A DNA stretch of 64,000 nt from Ampelocalamus luodianensis (Eukaryota; Streptophyta; Magnoliopsida; Poales; Poaceae): contig CM070633.1 in assembly GCA_036346255.1 (NCBI GenBank), forward strand, positions 35,370,192 to 35,434,191, in the 5' to 3' direction. Position 1 is the stretch's first letter, and each line of letters opens with the position of its first letter. Made by a program: the position numbers and the translations under genes. Under the pieces are notes generated by a model that was not told where the DNA came from, made no database searches, and was given only the letters and a program-made list of their open reading frames with translations. Below are positions 47,501 through 58,060 of the stretch, piece after piece.

Positions 47501-49580
47501 CTTACATACGCTCGCTACACATTGTAGATCTAAGCCGTTGGATGGTGACCTACCGGCCCATACCAAAAGCTAATATAATTTAGGAAGGGCTAAAACTCGA
47601 ATACCTAAAACTTACATAAAATTTTATGCATTTTATGCATCCACCAGCCTTATATTTGCTTCAAGATCTATGCGATAAAGTCCCACTGAGGATTCACTAG
47701 ATCCTCAACCAACATAGCTGGGAGGCGAGGTAGTGGTGAAGTCACCAGCTGCTGCTCCAACAAAGGTTGGTCGACGTAATAAAAAATGGGGATGACGAAT
47801 AAGGGGCAGAGGAGTTAGCAGGAACAAGGCTGAGAGGGAGATAAGTCATTGGATTGACGAAGGGAGGTATTATGGCGTGAGATTGCCAGTAGCGTGTGGG
47901 AGGGGAGGTTTGGCAAGCGAGGGGAGGAGTGCGAGCGGTGAGGGATGTGGTAGGGTGAGAGAAGTGAAGGGGTAGGTTGGTAAGAAAAAGGGTATCAGAT
48001 ATTTAATATTTGTTTTGGGATCTTAAACCAAATCTCTGGTCACTCCCTTATAATTTGTAGTGTCTAAATTATCTTAACTAAGATCAATATTTATATGGGG
48101 AAATTTGCTCGGTAACATTGCAAAGATATACAAATTGGAAAATAGCATACAATGCGAGAACGACAGGTGAGCAATAGGGCCACATATCATTGACACACCG
48201 ATGTTATTTTCCAACTCATGAGATCGTTGTAGTGTTACTAAGCAAATTAGCCCTATTTATATTTATCTAATAAAAATGCCTATAGAATGCACAAATTGCT
48301 TTAGGATATAACCTCTCACGAGTGTAATGAGTTTTTTGGATTCCAAAATAACTTATAACTATCAAAAGTTTTCTGCTACTTCAGTTTTTCGCAATGTCTT
48401 TTTTGTAAGAGCACATGCTATTTTTCTGCATAATTTGCTACTCTGACCTAGCTGCTTCAATCTTTGTTGATAATTGTAGGGTAGCGAATCACTCAAGAAG
48501 ATATACGATAAGAAATGTACTCAGTTAAGGCACCAGTTTGAAAAGGATGTGAATGCCAGACAAGTTGACAAGACTCGAGCTACTGTCAAAGATTTGTATT
48601 CGCGACTCATGGTAGGAACTGAAGTACTATACTCAATTTCTAAAATAATTGAGAAGTTACGGGATGAAGAGTTGCAACCCCAACTTCTTGAACTACTACA
48701 AGGGTAAGCCTTCATTTCCTTCATAGTGCCAAGTGCAACACATAGAAAGACTTCAGGATTATTGTTGAAACTGTATTTGCATTTTTTATGGTTAAATAAT
48801 GTATTCCTTTTGATAAAGCGTTCATATATTCGAAAGGATTTGAAGATATTGGTAAAAAATGCAACTTTTCCCTTATTGGTAAGTTTTAGCATTAATTTTG
48901 ATATCATACCTATTATTGTGCTTGACAGGTTGACGCGCATGTGGAGAATGTTGCAGGAAGTTCACCAAATGCAGCAGACCATTGTCTCACAGGCAGATAC
49001 AAAGTTCTCATCAATATCTCCTCCAAGTGAATCGTACAAACAGACCTTGATCAACCTTATCAGTGAGATGGGTTTCTTATACTCCAGTTTGGCAAACTGG
49101 GTTGATGCTTACAAATGCTATGTGGGTGGTCTCAACTCTTGGCTGCAGAAATGCGTGGTGCGACCACAACATCGCTCACGGGGGAGGTTGACTATCTCAC
49201 CTCGTCAACATCTCGCTCCTCCCCTATTTGTTCTGTTGGGAGATTGGTCCGCAGGAATATCATTGCTCCCTTCTGAAGAATCCTGTGATTCTATCAAGAA
49301 CCTTGCAGCAGGTCTCAAGAAAATGTTCAAGCATGAAGCAGAGGATAAATCAGCGAAAAAGAAATATTCAGAAACTGAGGCGGAAGCTAACATTAGCGAG
49401 TCAATCGGGGGGCATGACAAATCAGAGGCTGAATCGAAGCTGGCAATCCTGCAGGTCGGTCTAATAACAATGTTTGATGAACTCTCAAAGTTCTCAAGTG
49501 CCATGGCCAGCTTGTCTGAAAATGTGAAACAAGAGACCGAGGTTGCTCGGGAGGCATATAGCATTGGTCGATTGGGGTAA
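44507..49580 (+). CDS. DUF630/DUF632 domain protein (NRG2-like family), five coding exons
   Basis: Exons: 44,507-45,503, 45,598-45,669, 45,798-46,015, 48,480-48,703, 48,929-49,580. All introns are GT-AG, and the joined length of 2,163 nt keeps one frame for 720 residues. Residues 1-60 form DUF630 (MGSSVSKQERD, LCKDRLRHIEQAIDSRYALS), with an N-terminal MGSS that suits myristoylation. Residues 131-149 hold the family's proline-rich PLPLPPEFCSSWDFFDP motif. About 292-582 is DUF632 (DFLSSVQELEHQF, KVITWNRSL, QLRHQFEKDVNARQVDKTRA, LQPQLLELLQG, WVDAYKCYVGGLNSWL). The tail (about 620-720) is charged and probably coiled. Arabidopsis NRG2, a nitrate-signalling regulator, and rice leaf-shape gene REL2 belong to this family; the biochemical role is unknown. 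ATG context ACCATGG is optimal. No stop or frameshift is seen, so the gene is probably active. Confidence 0.92.
46292..46546. mobile_element. hAT-type MITE in intron 3
   Basis: 255 bp, with imperfect inverted ends (CAAGGATACAAGAACCG and CGGTTTTTTCTTCCCTG) and an exact 8-bp duplication GTCATAAT (46,284-46,291 and 46,547-46,554). The interior is dense in CCGGTTACCGG-type subterminal repeats. No coding capacity. The 8-bp duplication and C(A)AGGG-type ends point to the hAT superfamily. Confidence 0.85.
46555..48088. other. Middle of intron 3, unassigned
   Basis: No exon-like frame. The part 47,370-48,000 is richer in G/C, with purine-rich stretches (GGGAGGCGAGG), and may be an old insertion, but I found no matching ends. 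Confidence 0.4.
48097..48254. mobile_element. Second hAT-type MITE in intron 3
   Basis: 158 bp, ends GGGGAAATTTGCTCGGTAAC and GTTACTAAGCAAATTAGCCCT, flanked by the perfect duplication ATTTATAT (48,089-48,096 and 48,255-48,262). Non-coding. Confidence 0.75.
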
Positions 49581-49924
49581 ATTATAAGGTCAAACCAGGT
49601 CATTTTGATTTCAGGTGTTAGTTTATAGGACAAAGAAAGAAGTTGCTCAAGAAAAAGGATGATGATTTAGTATACCGTCAATTGTACATTCGTTTGTCTG
49701 GGTATGTTTCGGGTGTTGGTGATTGGACCCAATCACAGCTTTTTGTAACTAAATGGTTCTATTCTGTTTCTCGGTAAAGTTTGTTGAAAAAACCAGTGAT
49801 GGTTCCTGGCATTTTACCTGTATGTTTCTGGGTTGTTTACCTGCTTATCTGTTGAGCTCGTGTAATCTTTCAGATGGAACAATCTTTGCCATCTTGGCAG
49901 TGGCAGGCCCTCCTGCCCTGGTGG
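49581..49924 (+). other. Probable 3' UTR of DUF630/632 gene
   Basis: T/G-rich sequence after the stop with no coding frame. A canonical AATAAA is not seen before the Ds-like element at 49,925, so the polyadenylation site is uncertain and could lie inside or beyond that element. Confidence 0.4.
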
Positions 49925-50511
49925 TAGAGATGAGAAATGGTAAAGGATAATTCGTTTTATCGGATATTTGTATCCGCGAAAACACAAATGTGCATTTGAA
50001 AGGAAAAAACAAGTACTATCCGGGAAAAATGGATAGTATTTGTATCCGTATTCAGTGTTATTCGCATCCGGGAAAAAAAATTCGGATAGTATGCAGAAAA
50101 ACGAATACTATCCGTTTATCTCTGGATACGAATACGAATACTATTCGTTTTTCCGTTTTTTCTTGGATACGAATACGAATAATATCCGTTTTTTTTCCTA
50201 GAGTGTTTCTGTTTCGACGGGGTCTTAATTCGGTACCGAATCTGTGGGTGTTGGGTATTGTTACGACTCGTGTAGATAGTAGACTGTAGACGTGTAGTCA
50301 TGTTACATAAATTTGTTCTACTGAGATTTGTCACAAAAGTTATAGGATATTCGCATTCGACCGAATAGAATACATATTCGATTTGAATTTGTATTTGTTA
50401 CGACATTCGATTCATATTCGTATTCGAGAATGTTCGAATTCGTTTTAAAAATATGAATTCGTATTCATATTCGAGACTATTCGATTCACATTCGATCTGT
50501 TTCCATCCCTA
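49925..50511. mobile_element. Ds-like (hAT) non-autonomous element
   Basis: Left end TAGAGATGAGAAATGG and right end CTGTTTCCATCCCTA resemble the Ac/Ds termini (TAGGGATGAAA). Flanks CCTGGTGG (49,917-49,924) and CGTGGTGG (50,512-50,519) agree at seven of eight bases. The interior is a run of ATCCGTATTCG / CGAATACGAATA words in both orientations, with no transposase. Confidence 0.8.
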
Positions 50512-51599
50512 CGTGGTGGGATCAGATGTTTTCGAGTTCCCAATTTCATTGATTTTTTTGTGGCAGCCGGCAAGCAGTGTCGTACAGGCCCTTCTTTAGC
50601 TGGGGTTGAGAATGAGTGTTTGCTATTTGGCACATTTTCACGACGAAATAGCAAATTTAGTCCCTTCTCCAATGAATTGGTAGAAATAGCATCGCCGAAG
50701 GAGAGGCAAGCGACATGTGTTGACTACGGGGCTCGCGGAGTGCTGCATGGGCCTACCGTTCACCTGAAGCACGGTAGGCCACGTGCCATGCATCGGTGCA
50801 CCGCAGTGGCCTGTCATTGTCCTTGTTCCCTGCAGCTCCCTGCGCGTGCGCCAGGGCCCACCATCATGTCGCCTGTTCATGTCACCGTGTCAACTCCATG
50901 CCCTTTCGCTCACTCGATCCCCTGTAGTGCGGTGCCGCCCACCCGATGCACTACACTGAGTCTATCGCGCGCCCGGTGCACTTCACCACACTTTCGCGTG
51001 CCCGCAGCCTTGTCTGCCACTATAGGGAATTAGGGTTTGCACCCGTGCTGTCGTGACGAGTGTAGTGTTCGCACAACCGATTATTTTGGAAAAAAAGAGA
51101 ATGCAATATTAAATAGAGAATCATATGGGAATTAAATTTAAAATATGAGATTTCAACTCCGATAATAAGACTTTGTAATGTAGTTGCGAATTACATGGCG
51201 TGCAGGGTTTGGTTATGTGCATTTGTTTGTCCCGCTACTCATACAGTAGAAACGACAACATGTATGAATCATCAACCTGATCTACACATAGGATACATTT
51301 GCGCCTTTTGGAATCGGAAAAACTAGTAGATCATAAAGAAGTCAGTCTTGTAGGGGCCATCGGTGCCTTTCCCTTGTCTCCTGTAGGCCTGCGGGCATGG
51401 CCGTCGGGAAGCTAGCCTTGTACTGGACTTCCAGAACCTCCGCGGAAGTAACCACCCACTTAGTAGGAGCATCGGGGACCATGGTTGCCTTTCCCTTGCC
51501 TGTCACGCACTCGGCCGGGCGTCCTCAGCAAGCTGACTTTTGGTCTTCCACCATCACCTTGGTTCCTTATGGGCCATCACTGTCTTTGCCTTGTCTTCC
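50512..51599. other. Region between Ds-like element and GRF remnant
   Basis: Mixed composition. It contains the CACGACGAAATAGCAAATTT word shared in reverse with 42,556-42,575 and a GC-rich stretch (50,720-51,010), but no convincing gene on either strand. Confidence 0.4.
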
Positions 51600-51995
51600 C
51601 CCCTCTCAGTTGAGTGAGGTTTCCAACGGGTGAAGTTCTCGAGCGACACCGCGTACTTCAACATGTACTTCTACTGGATGAATACCCTATCGTACTTATC
51701 CGGACCGTTGATCCATTGGTAGAAATAGCAATGCTCCGTTAGCTGCCATTATTCCGGATAAAGTTAGTGATATGTGAAATACAACATGTAATGTGAAAAA
51801 TAGATATGTGTGTGAGATTCTTTTACGTGGATATCCCCGCACGTGTAGTATGGGCGGACGGCGTTCTCCGGGTGTGTGGACCGAATGGTATGTGCCGGGT
51901 TACTGCAGTCGCACTACGGGCGTGAGAACTCAGGTGGTACAGGTGCATCCTTCATCGAATGATCTGGGTAGGTTCCCGCCTTCCTAGCAAGCCAC
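51600..51995 (-). pseudogene. Decayed GRF-type zinc-finger protein fragment
   Basis: The minus strand yields CDCSNPAHTIRSTHPENAV then RPYYTCGD (51,830-51,930). After a gap comes HCYFYQWINGPDKYD (51,690-51,735), followed by a stop and FTRWKP. This cysteine pattern with FYQWI-GP is the GRF zinc finger seen in grass transposon-associated proteins. Intervening stops and frame changes make it a remnant. It lies on the same strand as the PMD remnant at 54,150-55,386. Confidence 0.6.
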
Positions 51996-52230
51996 TTTCG
52001 CTTCCGCATCATCTCCCCATAGCCTGACAAACTGGTCTCCTCTACCCCTCTTCTCCCTCCTTTGTCCATGTTGTGCGAAATTAGTTGGAGTGGAGTATTG
52101 GTGTGGTGGTGGAGTGTACCCCAGTTTTATAAGCGGCTAGAGTGTAGTGTTGAGGGGGTAAATTATGGCGAATGGAGATGCACTCACATCCGTGAGGTAA
52201 TCTTTCTACACAAGAAAGCTATAGTGAATC

Positions 52231-52985
52231 ATGTCTACTCACTGAGAAAAGATGGTGCGGGTTATCATTTCTGTCTGAAAAGGTGGCATCGGGTGTGACC
52301 AATTCATTCTGAAAAGGTGGGATGACTGGTGAGTGATGTCTACTCATTGAGAAAAGCTGGTGTGGGATATCATTTCTGTCTTAAAAGGTGGCATGGCAAG
52401 GTATGATCAATTTGGTCTGAAAAGGTGGGATGACTAGTGAGTGATGTCTACTCATTGTGAAATGTCAGTGCAAGTTGTCTTTTTGGTATGAAAAGGTAGC
52501 ATGACAGGGTGTGGTTAATTCGGTCTGAAAAGATGTAATGGAATATGAGTGATGTCTACCCACTGAGAAATGCTGGCGCAGATTGTCATTTTGGTTTGAA
52601 AATGTGGCATGGCAGGGTTTGGTCGATTTGGTCTGAAAAGGTGGGATGGCTGGTGAATGATGTCTACTCGATGAGAGAAACTAGTGTGGATTGTCATTTC
52701 GGTCTGAAAAGGTGGCAATGGTAGGGTGTGGTCAATTAAATCTAAAAAGGTGGGATGGCTGGTGAGTGATGTCTACTCACTAAAAAAAGCTAGTGCGGGT
52801 TGTCATTTCGGTCTAGAAAGGCGGCATGGCATGATGTGGTCAATTTGGTCTGAAAAGGTGGGATGGCTGGTGAGTGGTGTCTACTCACTGAGAAAAGCTG
52901 GTGCGGGTTCATGTTGTCTTTTCAATCTGAGAATGTTGGGTCCACTACGTACATGTGCGATAGAAAGAACATGCAAAAGGTGGAA
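52231..52985. repeat. Tandem array, period about 108 bp, seven copies
   Basis: The word ATGTCTACTCACTGAGAAA recurs at 52,231, 52,336, 52,444, 52,552, 52,660, 52,769 and 52,877, a spacing of 105-109 bp. Each unit also has two GGTCTGAAAAGGTGGSATG words, so the unit is itself an internal duplication of about half length. No long frame persists through it. Confidence 0.9.
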
Positions 52986-53339
52986 AGTTCATACATAGTT
53001 CTTAAAATTACATACAACCTAGATACTAGATAAAATTTGATTACATACAGACTGATACAAACTGAATACATGTGTGATGCAAAGAAGTACAATGCTACAT
53101 TACTGGATACAATATGGATCACTCATCTGAACCGCTCTGTGGTCGTTGCGTCTCTAGCCTCGTCCTACGTGCAATCTGACCCTTGGGGTACATCAACCAG
53201 TCCGGAGAGCGCGTCTTTGTGCGGAGAACGTAGGGAGATGATTGAGTGGGTTGAGGTGCTTTAGCAAGCTAACTTTGGCCAATCTGGTCATCACCTCGAA
53301 GCAGATTAGTAATCTAATCATGTAAGAATTCCCCCAGAG

Positions 53340-53610
53340 CCATGGCCCCGTTGGTACAATGTACCTCCCACCATGGGACCAGCAGAGCTCTAGCTGTGCT
53401 GGTACAATGTACCAACGACCCTAAGTGTGGCAGAGATCTGGTCATGGTGGTACGACGTACTACCCGCCATAGAGCCGATGGAGCTCTAGCTTTGCTGGTA
53501 TAACGTACTAGCTTGCTCGTCATGGTGTTGTGGAGTGTCGCCATGGTATACACCTCCGAACTGGTCGTGGTACTGATGAATGTAGGTAGGGGCACCCTAG
53601 GTGGTACGAT
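53340..53610. repeat. Short palindromic repeats
   Basis: Four palindromes of the form TGGTACNAYGTACC (near 53,353, 53,400, 53,448 and 53,500) spaced about 50 bp. Two are embedded in a longer repeat sharing GAGCTCTAGCT and TGCTGGTA. Confidence 0.55.
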
Positions 53611-54149
53611 GCAACTCTGGGTACCTTATAGTCCTCCATGGGAGTAGCTGGGAAGGCCGCTTCTTCATTAGTTGAGTCGGCGTCACTGTCATGCCCAATT
53701 TGGTTTTAAAAAAGTTGTGTTAGTACGTGACAACAAATAATATGCCATAACGAATAGTAATGCAAATATGAATCAAAGTAGGCATTCACGTGGCACATAC
53801 CCTAACATGGTGGGAGTATGCTTCTCATCGCTGGACCTGTGTAGAGGATGGTGCGGGAACATCGTACTGCAAAAAAGGCCAAATTCAGTACAACGAGCTA
53901 CAATAACAACACAACAAGTCTGTAGTATCATGAACTCAATATGCATGTAGTGTGCCCTCCATCCGCGGGAGGGCGAATGACGGTGATCACACTAGTGATG
54001 CATCCCCACGGACATGCGACTAGAAAATTGAATGATGTTAGCACAATATCAGGCAAAATCAATAATTATGACATAAATTGAACATAACATACCTCACCAA
54101 TTGGCAATGCAGATGACCGACAGGGAATGCTAGGACAACCAATGGACTC

Positions 54150-55386
54150 ACTAGGCCGTGCCGACCTAGGTGGGGAACTAGGTCGGTCCACTCAGTGAGC
54201 AGCTCGAAGCACCATATCGTTCATCGGACCGCAGCTCAAGTTCTTGACAATCTTCTTGGCATCGTTGTACATGGAATTTACCAGCCTGAGAAGCCCCTGA
54301 ACGGTATAATTGCCCCTATGGAGCATGGACCCTTCTGTGTCTACGATCTGCTGGGCCCGGTCAAACTACATGGACACGGAAAAGTTGTTGAGTAACAAGC
54401 ACTAATAGTATCATGTTATAAGCGAGGAGAAATTAAGAGTGTTTTACAGTGTCATCATGCTACAAAGCTTGGTGTCGATCAAAGCCCAACTGTAGCTAGT
54501 CCTCATGTGTAACATGCTCCGAACGCTCCGGTGGACGACAAGTGAGCCTGGAGTGTCCGTGGTACGTACCACTCCAGGTACTCATGGTAAGTCTAAACGT
54601 CGTACGACCTCTACTCGTATGCAACCTTTGTGTGCGTTGTCTGCTATCACGCTGTAGTCCATAGGAGTTGTACTGTGGTCTAGTCATCATTATGTTGACC
54701 CTTCCTCACTTGCATGCATTGGACACGGATACATGTGAGAACAATGGATGTAGGAAGCAACACTAAACGTTACTCGGATAGTGTTGCACTCACAGGTGGG
54801 CAACTCGTGGGAGCATCCTACCGCCTACCATCAAGGAGGGTGGGGACAAGTTGGGAAAGACCAAACTATTGCATTACATATTGTGGCGCGCAAGGCTCCA
54901 CCATATAGGAAAAAACGTGGTGGCAAGTCATCACCCACCACTCAACATCCTGTGGGCACTACATGGAGAGTCCATGCGGTGCTATGTCTAGCACGAACTA
55001 TGGGCTCCATGGAGACCATATAATGTCGTCCTCGTGTAACATCTCAAAGTTGTTGTAGAACACAGGGTGGCACCTCACTAATCTCTGTCTGGACCAACCT
55101 AACTTGGCACTTGTCCACTAGGTGCTCATGGTGTGTCCGTCTATCGGGTCGTGGACCATGACACATGGGTGCACTGGAACTCGTATCATGGGGCGCCCAA
55201 CAAGGAAATGTTCCCAACTCCACAACTGCAGCAACATGAAGCACACATGAGCATGGTTTTCTCACCAGTGTTGCATTACGAGGCGTCACACAACCCCATG
55301 TAGGTCGTGCAAAGGACAACTGATTTGAAGCCGTACTAGGGCATCTCCCCAGGCTCCGCATCAACGAAAGACTCGGCGATGTGGAT
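54150..55386 (-). pseudogene. Decayed plant mobile domain (PMD) protein
   Basis: One minus-strand frame between 55,260 and 54,830 reads LLQLWSWEHFLVGRP, VHPCVMVHDPIDG, FYNNFEMLHEDDIIWSPW, DVEWWVM, EPCAPQYVMQ and FGLSQLVP. These are characteristic PMD (aminotransferase-like, PF10536-type) signatures, but with about five in-frame stops. A shifted frame near 54,530-54,590 gives YHEYLEWYVPRT, the usual C-terminal motif. PMD proteins are carried by Mutator-like and Gypsy elements and include host-domesticated MAIN/MAIL genes. This copy is dead and is cut at 55,387 by an LTR. Confidence 0.75.
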
Positions 55387-55812
55387 TGTAACATCCCAAA
55401 ATTTTATTTCTTGTTAAAAATAAAGTTAAATTAATTTTCTTGAATTTTCTAGGTTTCAAAAAGGGGTTTCCATATTTATTTTCAAGAAAAATAAATAACT
55501 AAATACAATTTGAAGTTGGAATTATTTTATTTAAGTCCAAAATAACTCAGAGAATTTCTGTGAATTTTTCATATTTTTTGGACTTTATTTGCTATTTTCT
55601 AAAAGCTTATTTGAATTATCTCAATTTCTGAAATTGTTAAAGTCGTAAAAATTCAGATTTTAGCTTTTGGGCTGAATCTCTCTAGCCCATTTCTTTCCAC
55701 CTGCGCTAGCCCATCCTGCGCCTCCCCCTCTCTCTGGCTGCCATGCGGGCCTCACCGTCAGCTCTCTCTCTCCCCCCTCTCTCTCTCCTCACCCTCTCTT
55801 AGTGCCACCTGA
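55387..55812 (+). repeat. LTR stub
   Basis: Starts TGTAACATCCCAAAATTT like the other LTRs here, and proceeds through an AT-rich part into GC-rich, CT-rich sequence. After 426 bp a new LTR start appears at 55,813. The rest of this LTR is either beyond the window, on the far side of the second element, or lost. Confidence 0.65.
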
Positions 55813-56129
55813 TGTAACATCCTGTTTTTCTGAGTTTTTTGAAAATCCTCAAAAATTAAAATGAACCATTTGGTTTATTGGATTAATAAAGCTTAAACAT
55901 GAAATTTTGGAAAATAAAAACAATTTAACACGAGTTAATCAAAACTTCAACCAATTCAAAATGTGGTTCATTTTGGAGTAATCAAAACTTCAACCAATTC
56001 AAAATGTCACTCATTTTGGAGTTTGTTGGGGTTCTTTGGTAATTGAAATCCCTCTCCTCTGTTGTTCCATGTTTTCCTCGGCCCTGCTTTTTTCCCCTTC
56101 GGTTTGACCTCCATCTTAATGTCGACCAC

Positions 56130-56340
56130 CCTTCGGTTTGACCACCTCCTTGATTTCGATCACCCTTCCTTTTCGACCACTCTCTGGTTTCGACCACTCT
56201 CTCGTATCGATCAGTCTGTTGGTTTCGACCAGCCCTTAAGTTTCGACTAGTTTGTTGGTTTCGACCAGCCCTTCGGTTTTGACCAGTCTATTGGTGTCGG
56301 TCGCCTCTTAGTTTTGACCAGCCTTTCGGTTTGACCGGCC
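56130..56340 (+). repeat. GGTTTCGACCA-type short tandem repeats
   Basis: About ten degenerate copies of a GGTTTCGACCAGYCC-like word at roughly 20-bp spacing, upstream of the LTR TATA box. Confidence 0.65.
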
Positions 56341-56454
56341 CCGCCTGTCAGCCCCTGCACACCTTCTCTTTCCTCCCTCTGTTTCCTCAGCAACGTGCAC
56401 ATTAAATGCTATCGCCTCTGTCGCACCTGCCCCCATCCCGTTCCTCTAACGTGC

Positions 56455-56655
56455 GCATTAAATGATGTTGTCTCCGCCCCGCTGCATTTTTCTTTCCCTT
56501 TTCACACCGCTCCATCATGCTGTTGTCTCCGCCCCGCCGCATTTTTCCTTCCCTTTTCACACCCCTCCATCTTGCTATTGTCTCCGCCCCGCCGTATTTT
56601 TCCTTCCCTTTTCACACCGCTCCATCTTGTTGCCCGGTTCTCTCCATCTTGTTGC
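56455..56655 (+). repeat. Tandem repeat of about 60 bp
   Basis: CTCCGCCCCGCCGCATTTTT followed by CCTTCCCTTTTCACACC and a CTCCATCTTG word. Three full copies begin near 56,470, 56,528 and 56,581, then a shortened copy repeats CTCCATCTTGTTGCCCGGTT. Confidence 0.8.
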
Positions 56656-56673
56656 CCGGTTCTCCTTTCTTCC

Positions 56674-56684
56674 TATATAAATAG
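56674..56684 (+). promoter_or_regulatory. TATA box of plus-strand Gypsy LTR
   Basis: TATATAAATAG followed by a pyrimidine-rich leader. A clear plant core promoter within the LTR, about 0.9 kb from its start. Confidence 0.6.
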
Positions 56685-57219
56685 AGCACCAGGGAGCCTT
56701 TGCCCTCTTGTTTTTCCCTCAGCTTTCAACTCTCCCTCTCTCTCGCCTCGTTTCGCCGCACTTTGAGTTTCGCCACCGGCTAGAGCTCGTGCCACCGCCT
56801 CTAGGGCCACCGTCAAGCTTCTCCTGCGGCGGTGAACCACCTTCCTCCTCATCGAACCATGTGCCACCTTCGCCTATTTAGGTGAGCACCACGTGCACCC
56901 AACTCTCCCTCCCTCGCTCTTGTTGCTATGGTTTGCCTGAAGCACCACGCTCCGAGTTTAAGCCCCGCATCAATTCTGGTCCCAGAGCTCCTTGAAGCAA
57001 TCTTCTCTCTCTATTTCAGTTTTGTTTAGCAGGAGCCATCGCGTTTCCTCTTTCCCATCAGTCCTGGCTGACCCCTTCGCCGCCGTCCTCCTTCGCCTTC
57101 GGCCGCAAGTTTCCCTACCGCCGTTCGTTGTTCTCCACCAACCTCTCATCTCTGTTCTGGTGAGTTTCCGTACCCTGCTTTCTCTTATTCTTTTGGCCAA
57201 CTTCCCGTACCTTGTTCTA

Positions 57220-58060
57220 CTATTTTGTTCTTTCAACTGTGTCGAGCCGTCAAGTCTTTTGTTCTTTCGACCGCATCGAGTTGTCGAGTCTTTTTGTTCT
57301 TTCGATCGCGTCAAGCAGTCGAGTCCTTCCTTCTCTTTCGACCGTCGTTGAGTAGTCGAATTCCCCTTCTCTCTTTCGACCGCTATTGAGTAGTTGAATT
57401 CCCCTTCTCTTTCGACCGCTATTGAGTAGTCAAATTCCCCTTCTCTTTCAACCGTTGTCGAGTAGTCGAATCCTTTCTTTCTTTCGACCGTTGTCGAGTA
57501 GTGAGTAGTCGTATTCCTCTTTCGACCACGTCGAGTAGTCGTAATCCTTCTTGCTATCCTTCTTACGACCACGTGAGTAGTTGTATTCTTCTTGTAACCT
57601 TCTTTCGACCACGTTGAGTAGTCGAATCTTTGCTTCTCTTTTCGACCATCTTGAGTAGTTGAATCTTTGCTTCTTTCGACCACGTTGAGTAGTCGAATCT
57701 TTGCTTCTTTCGAACACATTGAGTAGTCGGATCTTTGCTTCTTTCGACCATGTTGAGTAGTCAGATCTTTGCTGCTTTTGACCACGTTGAGTAGTCAAAT
57801 CTTTGCTCCTTTCGACCACGTTAAGTAGTCGAATCTTTGCTCCTTTTGACCACGTTGAGTAGTCGAATCATTGCTTCTTTCAACCACGTTGAGTAGTCGA
57901 ATCCTTGCTTCCTTCAACCATGTTGGGTATTCGAATCCTTCTATCTTCCTTCGACCGCATCGAGCAGTTGAATCCTTCTCTATCTTTCCTATCAGTTGAA
58001 CCCCTTTCGACCAGGTAGTCAACCTCTTTCCAACCAGTCGAAACCTCCTTCCGACCATGT
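57220..58060 (+). repeat. Minisatellite with inverted-repeat units in LTR
   Basis: Some 20 degenerate units of TTTCGACCACGTTGAGTAG followed by TCGAATCTTTGCTTC, period about 35-42 bp. Each unit can pair CGACCAC with GTAGTCG around a GTTGA loop with one mismatch. It lies downstream of the TATA box, so it would be in the transcript leader. Confidence 0.85.

Noticed and set aside
52231..52985. CRISPR-like periodic repeats
   Set aside because: Units of 108 bp are contiguous tandem repeats with no unique spacers, in a plant nuclear context.
56970..58058. 271-codon minus-strand frame with repeated STTQ-type units
   Set aside because: Translation of the minisatellite in the LTR; the repeating peptide only reflects the DNA repeat period.
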